In this document: piece after piece, positions 45,524-55,549 of the stretch
Layout of the letters: every line of letters starts with the position of its first letter
How positions within the stretch are numbered: position 1 is the first letter of the stretch
Origin: Raineyella sp. W15-4
GTDB lineage: Bacteria; Actinomycetota; Actinomycetes; Propionibacteriales; Propionibacteriaceae
Assembly (NCBI RefSeq): GCF_033170155.1
Contig: NZ_CP137079.1
Span: 2,480,001 to 2,544,000, forward strand
Direction: 5' to 3'
DNA: 64,000 bases
Program-made: the position numbers and the translations under genes
The notes under the pieces: generated by a model
Told to the model about the DNA's origin: nothing
The model's database searches: none
Seen by the model: only the letters and a program-made list of their open reading frames with translations

Positions 45524-45680
45524 CCCGCCGCGCCTGACCCGCCGCCGGAGCCGTTGAGCCCGTCGGGACGGCCGACTAGCGTGGCGGAGCGGTGTGCCGG
45601 CGATCCCGCCTGCACCGCCGTACGCCCCGGGGCGCGGACCCGGCGGACGTCGACGACCGCTTGACGTGAAAGGAACCACG

Positions 45681-47189
45681 GTGAACATCACCACCCTGCC
45701 CGGGCTGCGCCTGGCGGAGGAACTGCCCGACGGCATCGACTACCTGGTCGTGGGGACGCGACTCTCCGCGGACCGGGGAACCGTCCACGGCCTGCCCGAC
45801 GGGGTGGACACCTCGGCCCTGGACCTGGACCTGCTCGCAGTGGGGGCGAAGAAGCGCACCGAGGTCGGTAGCGTCACCGCGCTGGGCCGGCTGGCCGGTG
45901 ACACCCGGGTGCTCGCGGTCGGTCTCGGTGCGGCCACGCCGACCTCCGAGGTGCTGCGACGGGCAGCCGGTGCGGCGCTGCGCGCGATCGGTGCGGCGGT
46001 GGGCGCCGGGGCCGGCGTACGCGTCGCGGTGTCCCTGCACGAGGACGCGGTGACCATGCCGATGTCGGTGTTCGACGCGGTCCGTGCGATCGCCGAGGGC
46101 GCGCTGCTCGGCACGTACGAGCCACTCCACCCGGTCGGCGAGGTCGCCGCCGCCACGATCACCGAGGTCGTGGTGCTGGACGCGTACGCCGACGACCACG
46201 CATCGGCCGTCCGTCTCGCCGCGGCGATCAGCACCGCCGTCGCCCGGGCCCGCGACTGGGTGAACACCCCCGCCAACCTGCTCTATCCGGAGACGTTCGC
46301 CTCGGCGGTCGTCGACTGGTTCGCCGGGGCCCCGGTCGAGGTGACCGTCCGTGACGAGCAGCAGCTGGCCGCCGAGGGGTTCGGCGGGATCCTCGCAGTC
46401 GGCGGTGGTTCGGTGCACGCCCCGCGGGTGGTACGCGCCGCCTACCTCCCCGACAACGCCAGTCAGCGACTGGTGCTGGTCGGCAAGGGGATGACCTTCG
46501 ACGCCGGCGGTCTCGACATCAAGCCGGCCGGTCACATGCTGACGATGAAGTGCGACATGGGCGGCGCGGCGGCCGTGATGGCCGCCACCCGGGCGATCGC
46601 CGACCTGGGGCTGCGGGTGGAGGTGATCGCGTACGCGGGGATGGCGGAGAACCTGCCGTCCGCGACCGCGTACCGCCCCTCGGATGTGCTGACGATGCAC
46701 GACGGCACCACGGTGGAGGTCACCAACACCGATGCCGAGGGCCGACTCGTGCTGGCCGACTGTCTGTCCCTGTCGACGGCCGATGACGCCGACCTGGTGG
46801 TCGACATCGCCACCCTCACCGGGGCCTGCATGCGCGCCCTGGGGCTGAACACCATCGGTCTGGTCGCCAGCGGTGACGTGGTCGCCGGGCGGCTGCTGCA
46901 TGCCGCCGAGACCAGCGGGGAGGCGATGTGGCAGCTGCCGCTGACCGACGAGGCCCGCGACAAGCTGCGTACGCCGTACGCCGACCTGGCATCGTCGAAC
47001 ACCGACGGATATCTCGGCATGCAGGTGGCCGCGGCGTTCCTGGAGCACTTCGCCGGGGATCGCAACTGGGCCCACCTGGACGTGGCGGGCCCGGCCTGGC
47101 GGGAGGGCGCCGCCGACGGTCACCTCTCGGTGGGCGGCACGGGTGCCGGTGTGCGGACCCTGGTGGACCTCGCCCTGACGATGGAATGA
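45681..47189 (+). CDS. pepA: leucyl aminopeptidase (M17)
   Basis: 502 residues. It is a cytosolic di-metal exopeptidase removing N-terminal residues from peptides. The catalytic core has VGKGMTFDAGGLDIKP, KCDMGGAAAV and the family signature NTDAEGRL, giving metal ligands Lys, Asp, Asp and Glu plus the Arg. It starts at a GTG with AAAGGA six bases upstream. By position it equals Rv2213, next to the E2 gene as in mycobacteria. Confidence 0.95.
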   Translation: MNITTLPGLRLAEELPDGIDYLVVGTRLSADRGTVHGLPDGVDTSALDLDLLAVGAKKRTEVGSVTALGRLAGDTRVLAVGLGAATPTSEVLRRAAGAALRAIGAAVGAGAGVRVAVSLHEDAVTMPMSVFDAVRAIAEGALLGTYEPLHPVGEVAAATITEVVVLDAYADDHASAVRLAAAISTAVARARDWVNTPANLLYPETFASAVVDWFAGAPVEVTVRDEQQLAAEGFGGILAVGGGSVHAPRVVRAAYLPDNASQRLVLVGKGMTFDAGGLDIKPAGHMLTMKCDMGGAAAVMAATRAIADLGLRVEVIAYAGMAENLPSATAYRPSDVLTMHDGTTVEVTNTDAEGRLVLADCLSLSTADDADLVVDIATLTGACMRALGLNTIGLVASGDVVAGRLLHAAETSGEAMWQLPLTDEARDKLRTPYADLASSNTDGYLGMQVAAAFLEHFAGDRNWAHLDVAGPAWREGAADGHLSVGGTGAGVRTLVDLALTME

Positions 47190-47341
47190 CCGACGTCGAT
47201 CCGGCGCCACGGCGCGGTGTGCCGGGCCGCAGGACGGCCCGGGTGAGTCGTCGGAACGTCGTTCCCGGTGGGGGCACCTACAGGTAGGGTAACGACGTAC
47301 CTGACTGCGTCGTCATCGTTCTGAAGGAGTCCAAAGCGATC

Positions 47342-49465
47342 ATGTCGACTTCTGTAACTCTCCCGGCCCTGGGGGAAAGCGTTACCGAGGGCACCGTCTC
47401 CACCTGGCTCAAGAAGGTCGGTGACACGGTCGCCGTCGACGAGCCGCTGGTCGAGATCTCCACCGACAAGGTCGACACCGAGGTTCCTTCGCCGGTGGCC
47501 GGCACGGTCCTCGAGATCCGGGTACAGGAGGACGAGACCGTCGAAGTCGGCGCCATCCTCGCCATCATCGGCGAACCGGGCGAGGCCGGCGCGACGGCCG
47601 CTCCGGCGGCGCCCGCCCCGGTCGCGGAGGCCCCGGCTCCCGCACCGGCGGCCCCGGCTGCACCGACTCCTGCACCGGCCGCTCCGGCGCAGGGCACCCA
47701 GGTGACACTGCCCGCCCTCGGCGAATCCGTCACCGAAGGCACCGTCTCCACCTGGCTCAAGAAGGTCGGCGACACCGTCGCCGTCGACGAACCGCTGGTC
47801 GAGATCTCCACCGACAAGGTCGACACCGAAGTCCCCTCCCCCGTCGCCGGCACGGTCCTCGAGATCCGCGTCGCGGAAGACGAGACCGTCGAAGTCGGCG
47901 CCATCCTCGCCATCATCGGCGACGCCAACGCCGCACCCGCCGCCCCAGTGGCACCCGCGGCGCCCGCACCGGCACCCATTGCTCCGGCTGCACCCGCCCC
48001 GGTGGCTCCCGCCGCACCCGCACCGGCACCCGTTGCCCCGGCAACCCCGGCGGCCGCTCCGGCTCCGGCCGCTCCGGCGCAGGGCACCCAGGTGACACTG
48101 CCCGCCCTCGGCGAATCCGTCACCGAAGGCACCGTCTCCACCTGGCTCAAGAAGGTCGGCGACACCGTCGCCGTCGACGAACCGCTGGTCGAGATCTCCA
48201 CCGACAAGGTCGACACCGAAGTCCCCTCCCCCGTCGCCGGCACGGTCCTCGAGATCCGCGTCGCGGAAGACGAGACCGTCGAAGTCGGCGCCATCCTCGC
48301 CATCATCGGCGACGCCAACGCCGCACCCGCCGCCCCAGTGGCACCCGCGGCGCCCGCACCGGCACCCATTGCTCCGGCTGCACCCGCCCCGGTGGCTCCC
48401 GCCGCACCCGCACCGGCACCCGTTGCCCCGGCAACCCCGGCGGCCGCTCCGGCCGCACCCGCCGCCCAGGCTCCGGTGGCTGTCCACGCCCCGGTGTCCA
48501 CCTCCAGCGTCGCCCCGCGTGCCACCGGCGGTGACGTCGCCGAGGCCGCGTACGTCACGCCGCTGGTCCGCAAGCTGGCCGCCGAACACGGCGTCGACCT
48601 GACCGCCCTCACCGGCACCGGTGTGGGCGGCCGGATCCGTAAGCAAGACGTGCTGGACGCTGCCGAGGCCGCCAAGGCCGCGACAGCACCTGCCGCCACC
48701 GCCCCGGTCCCGGCCGCCGCCCGCGAGGTCTCGCCACTGCGCGGCACCACGGAGAAGATGTCCCGGATCCGGCAGACGATCGCCCGCCGGATGCGCGACT
48801 CGAAGGACGTCGCCGCACAGCTGACGGCGACCGTCGAGGTCGACCTGACCCTGATCTCGCGGCTGCGCGCCCAGGTGAAGGGCGACTTCCGGGCGCAGCA
48901 CGGCGTCGGCCTGACCTACCTGGCGTTCATCGCGAAGGCCACCGTCGAGGCACTGCAGCAGTACCCGATCGTCAACGCCACCGTGAACATGGACGACAAG
49001 ACGATCACCTACCCGGCCAACGAGAATCTCGGCCTGGCCGTCGACACCCCGAAGGGCCTGATGGTCCCGGTGCTCAAGAACGCCGGCGCGTTCACCGTCA
49101 CCGACTTCGCCAAGGCGATCGCCGATCTCGGCAGCCGCACTCGCGAGGGAAAGGTCTCCCCGAACGAACTGTCGGGCGGCACCTTCACCATCACGAACTA
49201 CGGCTCGGTCGGTGTTCTGTGGGACACGCCGATCATCAACCAGCCCGAGTCCGCGATCATGGGCACCGGCGTCATCGTCAAGCGCCCGGTGGTGCTGGTG
49301 GACAAGCATCTCGGTGAGACGATCGCGATCCGCGACATGATGTACCTCAACCTGTCGTACGACCACCGCATCATCGACGGTGCCGACGCGGGACGCTTCC
49401 TGGTGGCCATCAAGGACCGCCTCGAGGATGGCGACTTCGGCGCGGAGTTCGGCGTCGAGGCCTGA
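47342..49465 (+). CDS. sucB: dihydrolipoamide acyltransferase (E2) with three lipoyl domains
   Basis: 707-residue E2 of a 2-oxo acid dehydrogenase complex. Three lipoyl domains (about 1-78, 120-198, 250-328) each carry EISTDKVD with the lipoylated Lys. They are joined by Ala/Pro linkers, followed by a peripheral subunit-binding domain (about 402-440) and the catalytic core with DHRIIDG near the end. By position it equals dlaT (Rv2215); actinobacterial E2s of this type may serve pyruvate or 2-oxoglutarate dehydrogenase. Domains 2 and 3 plus linker are identical at DNA level (see repeat). The lipoate synthesis genes lipB and lipA lie 1.5 kb downstream. Confidence 0.92.
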   Translation: MSTSVTLPALGESVTEGTVSTWLKKVGDTVAVDEPLVEISTDKVDTEVPSPVAGTVLEIRVQEDETVEVGAILAIIGEPGEAGATAAPAAPAPVAEAPAPAPAAPAAPTPAPAAPAQGTQVTLPALGESVTEGTVSTWLKKVGDTVAVDEPLVEISTDKVDTEVPSPVAGTVLEIRVAEDETVEVGAILAIIGDANAAPAAPVAPAAPAPAPIAPAAPAPVAPAAPAPAPVAPATPAAAPAPAAPAQGTQVTLPALGESVTEGTVSTWLKKVGDTVAVDEPLVEISTDKVDTEVPSPVAGTVLEIRVAEDETVEVGAILAIIGDANAAPAAPVAPAAPAPAPIAPAAPAPVAPAAPAPAPVAPATPAAAPAAPAAQAPVAVHAPVSTSSVAPRATGGDVAEAAYVTPLVRKLAAEHGVDLTALTGTGVGGRIRKQDVLDAAEAAKAATAPAATAPVPAAAREVSPLRGTTEKMSRIRQTIARRMRDSKDVAAQLTATVEVDLTLISRLRAQVKGDFRAQHGVGLTYLAFIAKATVEALQQYPIVNATVNMDDKTITYPANENLGLAVDTPKGLMVPVLKNAGAFTVTDFAKAIADLGSRTREGKVSPNELSGGTFTITNYGSVGVLWDTPIINQPESAIMGTGVIVKRPVVLVDKHLGETIAIRDMMYLNLSYDHRIIDGADAGRFLVAIKDRLEDGDFGAEFGVEA
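47678..48452 (+). repeat. perfect 385-bp tandem duplication inside sucB
   Basis: Copy 1 is 47678-48062 and copy 2 is 48068-48452, an offset of exactly 390 bp (130 codons). Read base by base, no difference is visible between them. Each encodes one lipoyl domain and its Ala/Pro linker. The first lipoyl domain at 47342 differs at many silent sites. Confidence 0.95.
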
Positions 49466-49517
49466 TCCCTGCACCGACAGGACACGCGCTGACGACACCC
49501 TCGCACTGACGACGCAG

Positions 49518-49547
49518 CAGGGCCCCGGGAGTGATCCCGGGGCCCTG
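49518..49547 (+). terminator. terminator of sucB
   Basis: Perfect 13-bp stem (CAGGGCCCCGGGA and complement) with loop GTGA, 52 bp after the stop. It is convergent with coaE. Confidence 0.7.
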
Positions 49548-49593
49548 TGCCGTGTGCGGAGTCCGAGTTCGGGTCCCACCAGGCCGGAAGCCC

Positions 49594-50790
49594 TCACTCC
49601 GCGGGGATCCTCCACGACGTGGTGGCAGCCCAGCTCTCTACCCGCGAGGCGTGCGCCTGGGACCACGGCTCCTTGGCCCTGGTGTACGCCGCAATGGTGG
49701 CCTCCCGTGCCGCCAGATCGCGCTTCAACTGCGCATACTCCTGGCGTGCATCCGGATCGGCCCGCAACCAGTCCCGGAAAAGCAGTGCCCATCGCCAGCC
49801 CGGCGAACCGGCCGGGCGCAGGTGAAGGTGGACAGTCCGCTCCGGATCGCAGGACAGATGCAGCCGCTCGGGCCACACCCCTCCGGTGACGGCAGGGTTC
49901 CCGCGTGCCTCCTCGGCGCGGGGGAACCCCAGCCGGCCCAGCGCGTCACGAACCTCTGCCCGGTCGGCATCCGCTGGCGCCGACAGGCCGATCTGCAGGT
50001 CGATGACATTCCTCGCGGCCAGCCCGGGCACAGCGGTCGATCCGATGTGGTGCAGCGCCAGCCCCTCACCCAGCAGGGGGCTCAGCCGGTACCGGAGCCG
50101 CCCCAGCAGCCGGCGTGCCTGGTCCGGCCAGGTCGGATCTACGGCGACGAGCACCGGCCGCTCCGGCCGGCGGACCGGCTCACCCCGGCGCAGGTGGTCC
50201 TCGAAAGCCACCGCCCGCCGCCACAACGCCTCGACCTGGGCCACCAGCGCGTCCGGCGCCCCGTTGTTGTCGATCACCACATCGGCGACGGCGCGTCGTT
50301 CCGTGTCGGAGACCTGGTGGGTGATCCGAGCGCGCGCGTCGTCCTCGGCCAGGCCGCGCAGGGCGACCAGGCGACGGATCCGCTCCTCGACGCCCACGTC
50401 GACCGTCACTACAAGGTGATAATGCGCCGCGACGCCGGTCTCGACCAGCAACGGGATGTCGTGCACCACGACAGTGCCGGGCGGTGCCGCGGCGATAATC
50501 TCGCGGGTGCGGTCCCTGATCAGCGGGTGAGTGATCGCCTCCAGGTCGCGGCGCGCAGTCGGGTCGGCGAACACGATCGCCCCCAGCGCGGCCCGGTCCA
50601 GCGAGCCATCGGCCCGGACCACGCCGGCGCCGAACCGGCCCCGGACCGCCGCCAGGCCCGATGTCCCCGGCTCGACCACCTCCCGCGCCAGGGCGTCGGC
50701 GTCGATCACCAACGCCCCGCGCTCGGCGAGGAGCCGGGCCACGGTCGACTTGCCCGATCCGATCCCGCCGGTCAGCCCGATCATCAGCAC
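49594..50790 (-). CDS. coaE: dephospho-CoA kinase fused to a GrpB/UPF0157 domain
   Basis: 398 residues. The N-terminal 200 are dephospho-CoA kinase, the last step of CoA synthesis, with P-loop GGIGSGKS at residues 8-15 and the DADALAREVV segment. The C-terminal 190 are a GrpB (UPF0157) nucleotidyltransferase-like domain with HIGSTAVPGLAARNVIDL. The same fusion is known in mycobacterial CoaE. The GTG at 50790 is set by TAGCCT six bases upstream; an ATG two codons in is possible. It is divergent from lipB. Confidence 0.93.
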   Translation of the reverse strand: MLMIGLTGGIGSGKSTVARLLAERGALVIDADALAREVVEPGTSGLAAVRGRFGAGVVRADGSLDRAALGAIVFADPTARRDLEAITHPLIRDRTREIIAAAPPGTVVVHDIPLLVETGVAAHYHLVVTVDVGVEERIRRLVALRGLAEDDARARITHQVSDTERRAVADVVIDNNGAPDALVAQVEALWRRAVAFEDHLRRGEPVRRPERPVLVAVDPTWPDQARRLLGRLRYRLSPLLGEGLALHHIGSTAVPGLAARNVIDLQIGLSAPADADRAEVRDALGRLGFPRAEEARGNPAVTGGVWPERLHLSCDPERTVHLHLRPAGSPGWRWALLFRDWLRADPDARQEYAQLKRDLAAREATIAAYTRAKEPWSQAHASRVESWAATTSWRIPAE

Positions 50791-50796
50791 AGTCGC

Positions 50797-50802
50797 AGGC
50801 TA
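50797..50802 (-). promoter_or_regulatory. leaderless promoter: TAGCCT then 6 bases to coaE GTG
   Basis: Minus-strand -10 box six bases before the start codon, with no ribosome binding site. Confidence 0.6.
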
Positions 50803-50939
50803 CGGCACCCTCGCGGACCGCGCCCGGCGGACGGCACGGCGCAGGCCTCTGTGCAGACGCCCTCCTGCGCAGATGCTCGGTCGGCCCCACCGGCGTGCCG
50901 TTGCAGTCCGCGTGTTCGGGCCGCAGGAGGGCCGGCGCG

Positions 50940-50952
50940 TACACTCGGCCGC
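50940..50952 (+). promoter_or_regulatory. leaderless promoter: TACACT then 7 bases to lipB ATG
   Basis: -10 box seven bases before the lipB start. It also rules out the long upstream reading frame as coding. Confidence 0.6.
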
Positions 50953-51816
50953 ATGCCCGACTCCCCGATCAACGTCCCCGGGGCCGACGTCTCGGTCGTC
51001 TCCCCGCTCGGCATCACCTACCGCATGCTCGGTCTGTGGCCCGATCGTACGGAGACGACCGACTACACGCAGGCCTGGGAGCTGCAGCGTGAACTGCACG
51101 CCCGGGTGGTCGACGGCCGCGATCGCGGCACCGTGCTGCTGCTCGAGCACGACCCGGTCTACACCGCGGGCAAGCGCACCGATCCGGCCGACCGGCCGAC
51201 CGACGGGACACCAGTGATCGACGTCGACCGCGGCGGGGACATCACCTACCACGGCCCCGGCCAGCTGGTCGGCTACCCGATCGTCAAGCTGCCGGCCAAC
51301 GGCATCGGCGTCGTCGACTTCGTCCGCCGCCTCGAGGAGGCCCTGATCCGTACGCTCGGCGAACTGGGGATCACTGCCGGCCGGGTGCCGCACCGCACCG
51401 GCGTATGGCTCGGCGCCACCGCCGGCGACCCGTCCCACGGCATCGCGCCGAAGCCGGAGCGGAAGATCGCCGCGATCGGCATCCGGGTGTCCCGCAAGAC
51501 CACGATGCACGGTTTCGCCCTCAACGCGGACATGGACATGAGTTGGTACGACCGGATCATCCCGTGCGGCATCCGCGACGCCGGCGTCACCAGCATCGCC
51601 CAGGAGCTCGGATCCTCCCCCAGCCTCGCCGAACTGGCCGCCATGGTCCGCCCGCACATCGACGCGATGCTGGCCTACGAGCCGTACCAGGCCTCCCCCG
51701 ACGTCGGCGAGGAGCACGCGGACAATCCGCAGACCGCCCACCGCCGGCGTCCGGCCACCTCGGCCACCCCGGCCGACGACGACGCTCCGGCGGTGACGTA
51801 CGGACTGACCGTCTGA
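50953..51816 (+). CDS. lipB: lipoyl(octanoyl) transferase
   Basis: 287 residues. It transfers octanoyl from acyl carrier protein to lipoyl domains such as those of the nearby E2. The family signature RGGDITYHGPGQLVGYP is present, with catalytic Lys in KIAAIGIRVSR and Cys in IPCGIRD. The C-terminal 45 residues are an unconserved extension. The start is fixed by the leaderless promoter. lipA follows 126 bp downstream with its own promoter. Confidence 0.95.
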   Translation: MPDSPINVPGADVSVVSPLGITYRMLGLWPDRTETTDYTQAWELQRELHARVVDGRDRGTVLLLEHDPVYTAGKRTDPADRPTDGTPVIDVDRGGDITYHGPGQLVGYPIVKLPANGIGVVDFVRRLEEALIRTLGELGITAGRVPHRTGVWLGATAGDPSHGIAPKPERKIAAIGIRVSRKTTMHGFALNADMDMSWYDRIIPCGIRDAGVTSIAQELGSSPSLAELAAMVRPHIDAMLAYEPYQASPDVGEEHADNPQTAHRRRPATSATPADDDAPAVTYGLTV

Positions 51817-51929
51817 GCCTATGGACTGACCGTCTGGGTCGCTGCCCCGACCGCCGGCGACCGGCTCCGGGTACCTCGGCGGGTGTTGCGGCGCCCTCGG
51901 GCAGAGCGGGTCGATCCGGCGCCACCGGG

Positions 51930-51942
51930 TAGACTCCGGTGG
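51930..51942 (+). promoter_or_regulatory. leaderless promoter: TAGACT then 7 bases to lipA GTG
   Basis: -10 box seven bases before the GTG, with no ribosome binding site. Confidence 0.65.
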
Positions 51943-52923
51943 GTGACCATCGCACCAGAGGGACGCAAGATGCTCCGCCTCGAGGTCCGCAACGCGCAGA
52001 CCCCGATCGAGGACAAGCCGTCGTGGATCAGGACCCGCGCCAAGTTCGGCCCCAACTACCGCGAACTGAAGGACCTCGTCGCGACCGAGCAGTTGCACAC
52101 CGTCTGTCAGTCGGCGGGCTGTCCCAACCAGTTCGAGTGCTGGGAGGACCGCGAGGCCACCTTCCTGATCGGCGGCGACCAGTGCACCCGGCGCTGCGAC
52201 TTCTGCCAGATCGACACCGGCAAGCCCACCGGGTACGACCGTGACGAGCCCCGCCGGGTGGCCGAATCGGTCCGGACGATGGGCCTGCACTACGCGACCG
52301 TGACCGGCGTGGCCCGTGACGACCTGCCCGAGGGCGCCTCGTGGCTGTACGCCGAGACCTGCCGCCAGATCCACGAGTTGATCCCCGGCTGTGGTGTCGA
52401 GCTCCTGGTCGACGACTTCCAGGGCAACCCGCGGGCGTTGCAGACCGTCTTCGACGCCCGCCCGGAGGTGTTCGCCCACAACGTCGAGACCGTCCCGCGC
52501 ATCTTCAAGCGGATCCGCCCCGCCTTCCGCTACGAGCGGTCGCTGGGCGTGCTCAGCCGGGCCCGCGAGGCCGGGCTGGTGACCAAGTCCAACCTGATCC
52601 TCGGCATGGGCGAGACCGACGACGAGGTTTCCCGGACGCTGCGCGAGCTGCACGACGCCGGTGCGGAGATCATCACCATCACGCAGTACCTGCGTCCCTC
52701 CGAGCGGCATCACCCGATCGAGCGGTGGGTGACCCCGGACCAGTTCGACACGTTCGCCGACGAGGCCCGCGCGATCGGCTTCACCGGTGTGATGAGCGGC
52801 CCGCTGGTCCGGTCCTCCTACCGCGCCGGGCGGCTGTATCGTCAGGCCACCGAGGCACGCGGCCAGGGTGGTGCGGTGATGAAGATCCACGGCGTCAATC
52901 CGACCAGCGGCGACCACGCCTGA
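51943..52923 (+). CDS. lipA: lipoyl synthase (radical SAM)
   Basis: 326 residues. It inserts two sulfurs into protein-bound octanoyl groups. The radical-SAM cluster motif is CTRRCDFC near residue 80, and the auxiliary cluster, which is consumed as sulfur donor, uses the Cys in [12 protein letters not shown] near 48-59. The C-terminal RSSYRAG Ser ligand is kept. The GTG start is set by the leaderless promoter. The order lipB-lipA-DUF4191 matches Rv2217-Rv2219. Confidence 0.96.
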   Translation: MTIAPEGRKMLRLEVRNAQTPIEDKPSWIRTRAKFGPNYRELKDLVATEQLHTVCQSAGCPNQFECWEDREATFLIGGDQCTRRCDFCQIDTGKPTGYDRDEPRRVAESVRTMGLHYATVTGVARDDLPEGASWLYAETCRQIHELIPGCGVELLVDDFQGNPRALQTVFDARPEVFAHNVETVPRIFKRIRPAFRYERSLGVLSRAREAGLVTKSNLILGMGETDDEVSRTLRELHDAGAEIITITQYLRPSERHHPIERWVTPDQFDTFADEARAIGFTGVMSGPLVRSSYRAGRLYRQATEARGQGGAVMKIHGVNPTSGDHA

Positions 52924-53057
52924 CGGAGGCGGATCCCGTACGATCGGGGCGGCACCCGGGGCTCCATTGCACCACGCCTGACCGACCGCGGCGCGCGCCC
53001 GGCACCGGCGGGCACGCCGACGACCGAACCGACAGCACGACAGCAAGGTGATGATTG

Positions 53058-53837
53058 ATGGCCAAGAGTGAGGCCGCGAAGGATCTGGCCGCCCGGCAGA
53101 AGGCTGCGCGCCGCGCCGAGAAGGAGCGCAAGCGCTCCAGCGACGACCCCCGCGACTGGGGTTGGTGGAAGCAGATCACGTACGCCTACAAGGCGACGGC
53201 CAAGATCGACAAGCGGCTCACCCCGTGGATGATCGGCGCGTTCGTGGCACCGATCCTGGTCACCGTCCTGATCGCCGCGTTGCTCCGCGGCGGCTGGGTG
53301 CTGTGGATCATCACCGGTGTCATGGCCGGTCTGGCGCTGGCCGTGTTCGTCCTCACCCAGCGGATGAAGCGGGCCACCCTGGAACAGGCCCGCGGGCAGG
53401 TCGGCTCCGCCGCCGCGGCCCTCGGGATGCTCAACGACAAGGTGTGGGCGCACGAACTGGGCATCACCGGAACCCGCCAGCAGGACCTGGTGCACCGGGT
53501 GATCGGCCCGGCCGGGGTGGTGCTGATCGGCGAGGGGGAGCCCGGCCGGCTCAAGACCCTGCTCGCCTCCGAGGAGCGCAAGCATGCCCAGCTCATCAGC
53601 GACCTGCCGGTGTGGGTGGTCCAGATGGGTGACCGGGAGGGTCAGGTCTCCCTCGACGACCTCGCCAAGCACATCAGGAAGCTGCCGAAGTCGCTGGACA
53701 AGTATCAGGTCACCGAGGTCACGTCGCGGGTCAAGGCCCTCGACGCCGTCCGGCCGCGGATGGCGATGCCGAAGGGCCCGATACCGACCAATGCCCGCCA
53801 GGTGAAGGGCAGCAAGCGCGCCCTGCGCGGTCGCTGA
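53058..53837 (+). CDS. DUF4191 membrane protein
   Basis: 259 residues with a basic N-terminus (ARQKAARRAEKERKR), two adjacent membrane helices (about 55-98) and a soluble C-terminal domain. It is the actinobacterial DUF4191 family normally found between lipA and an RDD gene. The function is unknown; co-location with lipoate genes is conserved. The ATG at 53058 has AAGG nine bases upstream; a TTG one codon earlier is possible. Confidence 0.85.
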   Translation: MAKSEAAKDLAARQKAARRAEKERKRSSDDPRDWGWWKQITYAYKATAKIDKRLTPWMIGAFVAPILVTVLIAALLRGGWVLWIITGVMAGLALAVFVLTQRMKRATLEQARGQVGSAAAALGMLNDKVWAHELGITGTRQQDLVHRVIGPAGVVLIGEGEPGRLKTLLASEERKHAQLISDLPVWVVQMGDREGQVSLDDLAKHIRKLPKSLDKYQVTEVTSRVKALDAVRPRMAMPKGPIPTNARQVKGSKRALRGR

Positions 53838-53843
53838 TCACCG

Positions 53844-53874
53844 CTCCGGAGCGGGGGTGACACCCGCTCCGGAG
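53844..53874 (+). terminator. terminator after the DUF4191 gene
   Basis: Perfect 12-bp stem CTCCGGAGCGGG and complement with a seven-base loop, six bases after the stop. Confidence 0.65.
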
Positions 53875-53893
53875 TGGGTTGGGACACGGCGTG

Positions 53894-53899
53894 TAGAGT
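53894..53899 (+). promoter_or_regulatory. probable -10 box TAGAGT of the MFS exporter gene
   Basis: TANNNT box about 130 bp upstream of the GTG. The transcribed leader contains CACACTGACCACCG-type sequence with no ORF. Confidence 0.35.
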
Positions 53900-54028
53900 T
53901 GCCCGCGTCACACTGACCACCGCCACACCGGCCGTGGTGACCGTTTCCCTCAGCGTCGAGGACCCTGCTCGTGCACCCGGCCCGGTGCGGCCGGATTCCC
54001 GTGTGGCCCGACATCCTGGAGGAAGCTC

Positions 54029-55510
54029 GTGTCCCAGACCGCCATCCGTTCCGGGTCGGCGACCCCCACCGACCTCCGCTCCACCACCCGGCGCGACAAC
54101 CTGGTGATCAACCTGTTGCTCGTCTCCGCGTTCGTCGTCATCCTCAACGAGACGGTGATGGGCGTGGCGATCCCGCGCCTGATGACCGATCTGGGCGTCA
54201 CCGCGGTGGCGGCGCAATGGCTGACCACCGCGTTCATGCTGACGATGGCCACGGTCATCCCGATCACCGGGATGCTCATCCGGCGGTTCCCCACCCGGGG
54301 GCTCTTCATCACCGCGATGTCGCTGTTCTCCCTCGGCACCGCGGTGGCTGCCGCCGCGCCCGGGCACGAGGTGCTGCTGGCCGGCCGGATCATCCAGGCC
54401 TGCGGGACGGCCATCATCATGCCGCTGCTGATGACCACGGTGATGACCCTGGTGCCTGAGGAGGTCCGCGGGCAGCGGATGGGCAACATCTCCATCGTCA
54501 TCTCCGTGGCGCCCGCGATCGGCCCGACCATCTCGGGTCTGGTCCTCAGCGTGCTGAGCTGGCGGTTCATGTTCGTCCTCGTGCTGCCGATCGCGCTGGC
54601 CGTCCTGGTGCTCGGCGCGCTCCGGATGCCCGACGTCAACGAGCCGGTGCACGCACCGATCGACGTGCCGTCGGTGATCCTGTCCGTCCTGGGATTCGGC
54701 GGGCTGGTGTTCGGCCTGAGCAGTCTCGGCGGTGCCACCGGTCAGGGGGTGCCGACCACTCTGATCGTCACCCTGGCGACCGGCGCCGTGGGACTGGCCC
54801 TGTTCGTGTGGCGGCAGCTGGTGCTGCAGCGCAGCGACCGAGCGCTGCTGGACCTGCGCACCTTCCGCAACCCGACCTTCGCCGTCTCGGTGGTGATGTT
54901 CGTCGTCAGCATGATGGCGCTCTTCGGCACCCTGATCCTGCTGCCGCTGTTCCTGCAGAACGTGCTGGGCATGACCGTCCTGGACAGCGGCCTGCTGCTG
55001 TTGCCCGGTGGGCTGGTGATGGGACTGCTCGCCCCGCCGGTGGGCAAGCTCTTCGACCGGGTCGGCCCGCTCCCCCTGCTGGTCCCCGGCACGATCCTGG
55101 TCGCCAGCGTGCTGTGGACGCTCGCCCTGGTCAGCTCACCGGCCACGCCCTGGCCGGTGTTCCTGGCCGCCCATGTGGTGCTCAGCATCGGTCTGGCACT
55201 GATCTTCACCCCGCTGTTCACCTCCAGCCTCGGGTCGCTCCCCCAGCACCTCTACGCGTACGGATCGGCGACGGTGTCGACGGTCCAGCAGGTGGCCGGG
55301 GCGGCCGGCACCGCCCTGTTCGTCTCCACGATGGCAGTCACGGCGGCACGCTGGACCGCCGGCGGCACGACCGCGATCGTCGCCGAGGCGGCCGGGATCC
55401 GGGCCGCCTTCCTGGTCGGGGCGATCCTCAGCACCCTGGCGATCGTCACCGCGTTCTTCATCCGCCGGCCACCCCGTACGGCAGGGGCGCCGGTCACCGA
55501 CCACGTCTGA
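54029..55510 (+). CDS. DHA2-family MFS multidrug exporter
   Basis: 493 residues with about 14 membrane helices, as in EmrB/QacA/LmrB-type drug:H+ antiporters. The first helix has the NETVMGVAIPRL segment, and the motif-C-like GPTISGLVLS fits an exporter. It exports hydrophobic compounds from the membrane; the substrate is unknown. A GTG start has GAGGAAG upstream. The ABC-F gene follows 39 bp after its stop with its own -10 box. No TetR/MarR regulator is adjacent. This gene opens the accessory insert. Confidence 0.88.
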   Translation: MSQTAIRSGSATPTDLRSTTRRDNLVINLLLVSAFVVILNETVMGVAIPRLMTDLGVTAVAAQWLTTAFMLTMATVIPITGMLIRRFPTRGLFITAMSLFSLGTAVAAAAPGHEVLLAGRIIQACGTAIIMPLLMTTVMTLVPEEVRGQRMGNISIVISVAPAIGPTISGLVLSVLSWRFMFVLVLPIALAVLVLGALRMPDVNEPVHAPIDVPSVILSVLGFGGLVFGLSSLGGATGQGVPTTLIVTLATGAVGLALFVWRQLVLQRSDRALLDLRTFRNPTFAVSVVMFVVSMMALFGTLILLPLFLQNVLGMTVLDSGLLLLPGGLVMGLLAPPVGKLFDRVGPLPLLVPGTILVASVLWTLALVSSPATPWPVFLAAHVVLSIGLALIFTPLFTSSLGSLPQHLYAYGSATVSTVQQVAGAAGTALFVSTMAVTAARWTAGGTTAIVAEAAGIRAAFLVGAILSTLAIVTAFFIRRPPRTAGAPVTDHV

Positions 55511-55534
55511 GATCCGAGGTCGCCGCAGCCTGAC

Positions 55535-55549
55535 TAGGCTTGAGGGGTT
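55535..55549 (+). promoter_or_regulatory. short-leader promoter: TAGGCT then 9 bases to ATG
   Basis: -10 box nine bases before the ABC-F ATG, leaving a leader of zero to three bases. Confidence 0.5.

Noticed and set aside
47678-48452. Repeats considered as a CRISPR array or mobile element
   Set aside because: Only two long copies lie in tandem inside a reading frame, with no spacers, no transposase and no terminal inverted repeats. It is a domain duplication.
49531-50952. Extension of lipB to a 761-codon frame
   Set aside because: The extra part is antisense to coaE. LipB homology and the TACACT box both place the start at 50953.
53162-53632. Plus-strand alternate frame inside the DUF4191 gene
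   Set aside because: A compositional shadow, rich in Arg/Gly/Ala, with no start signal.
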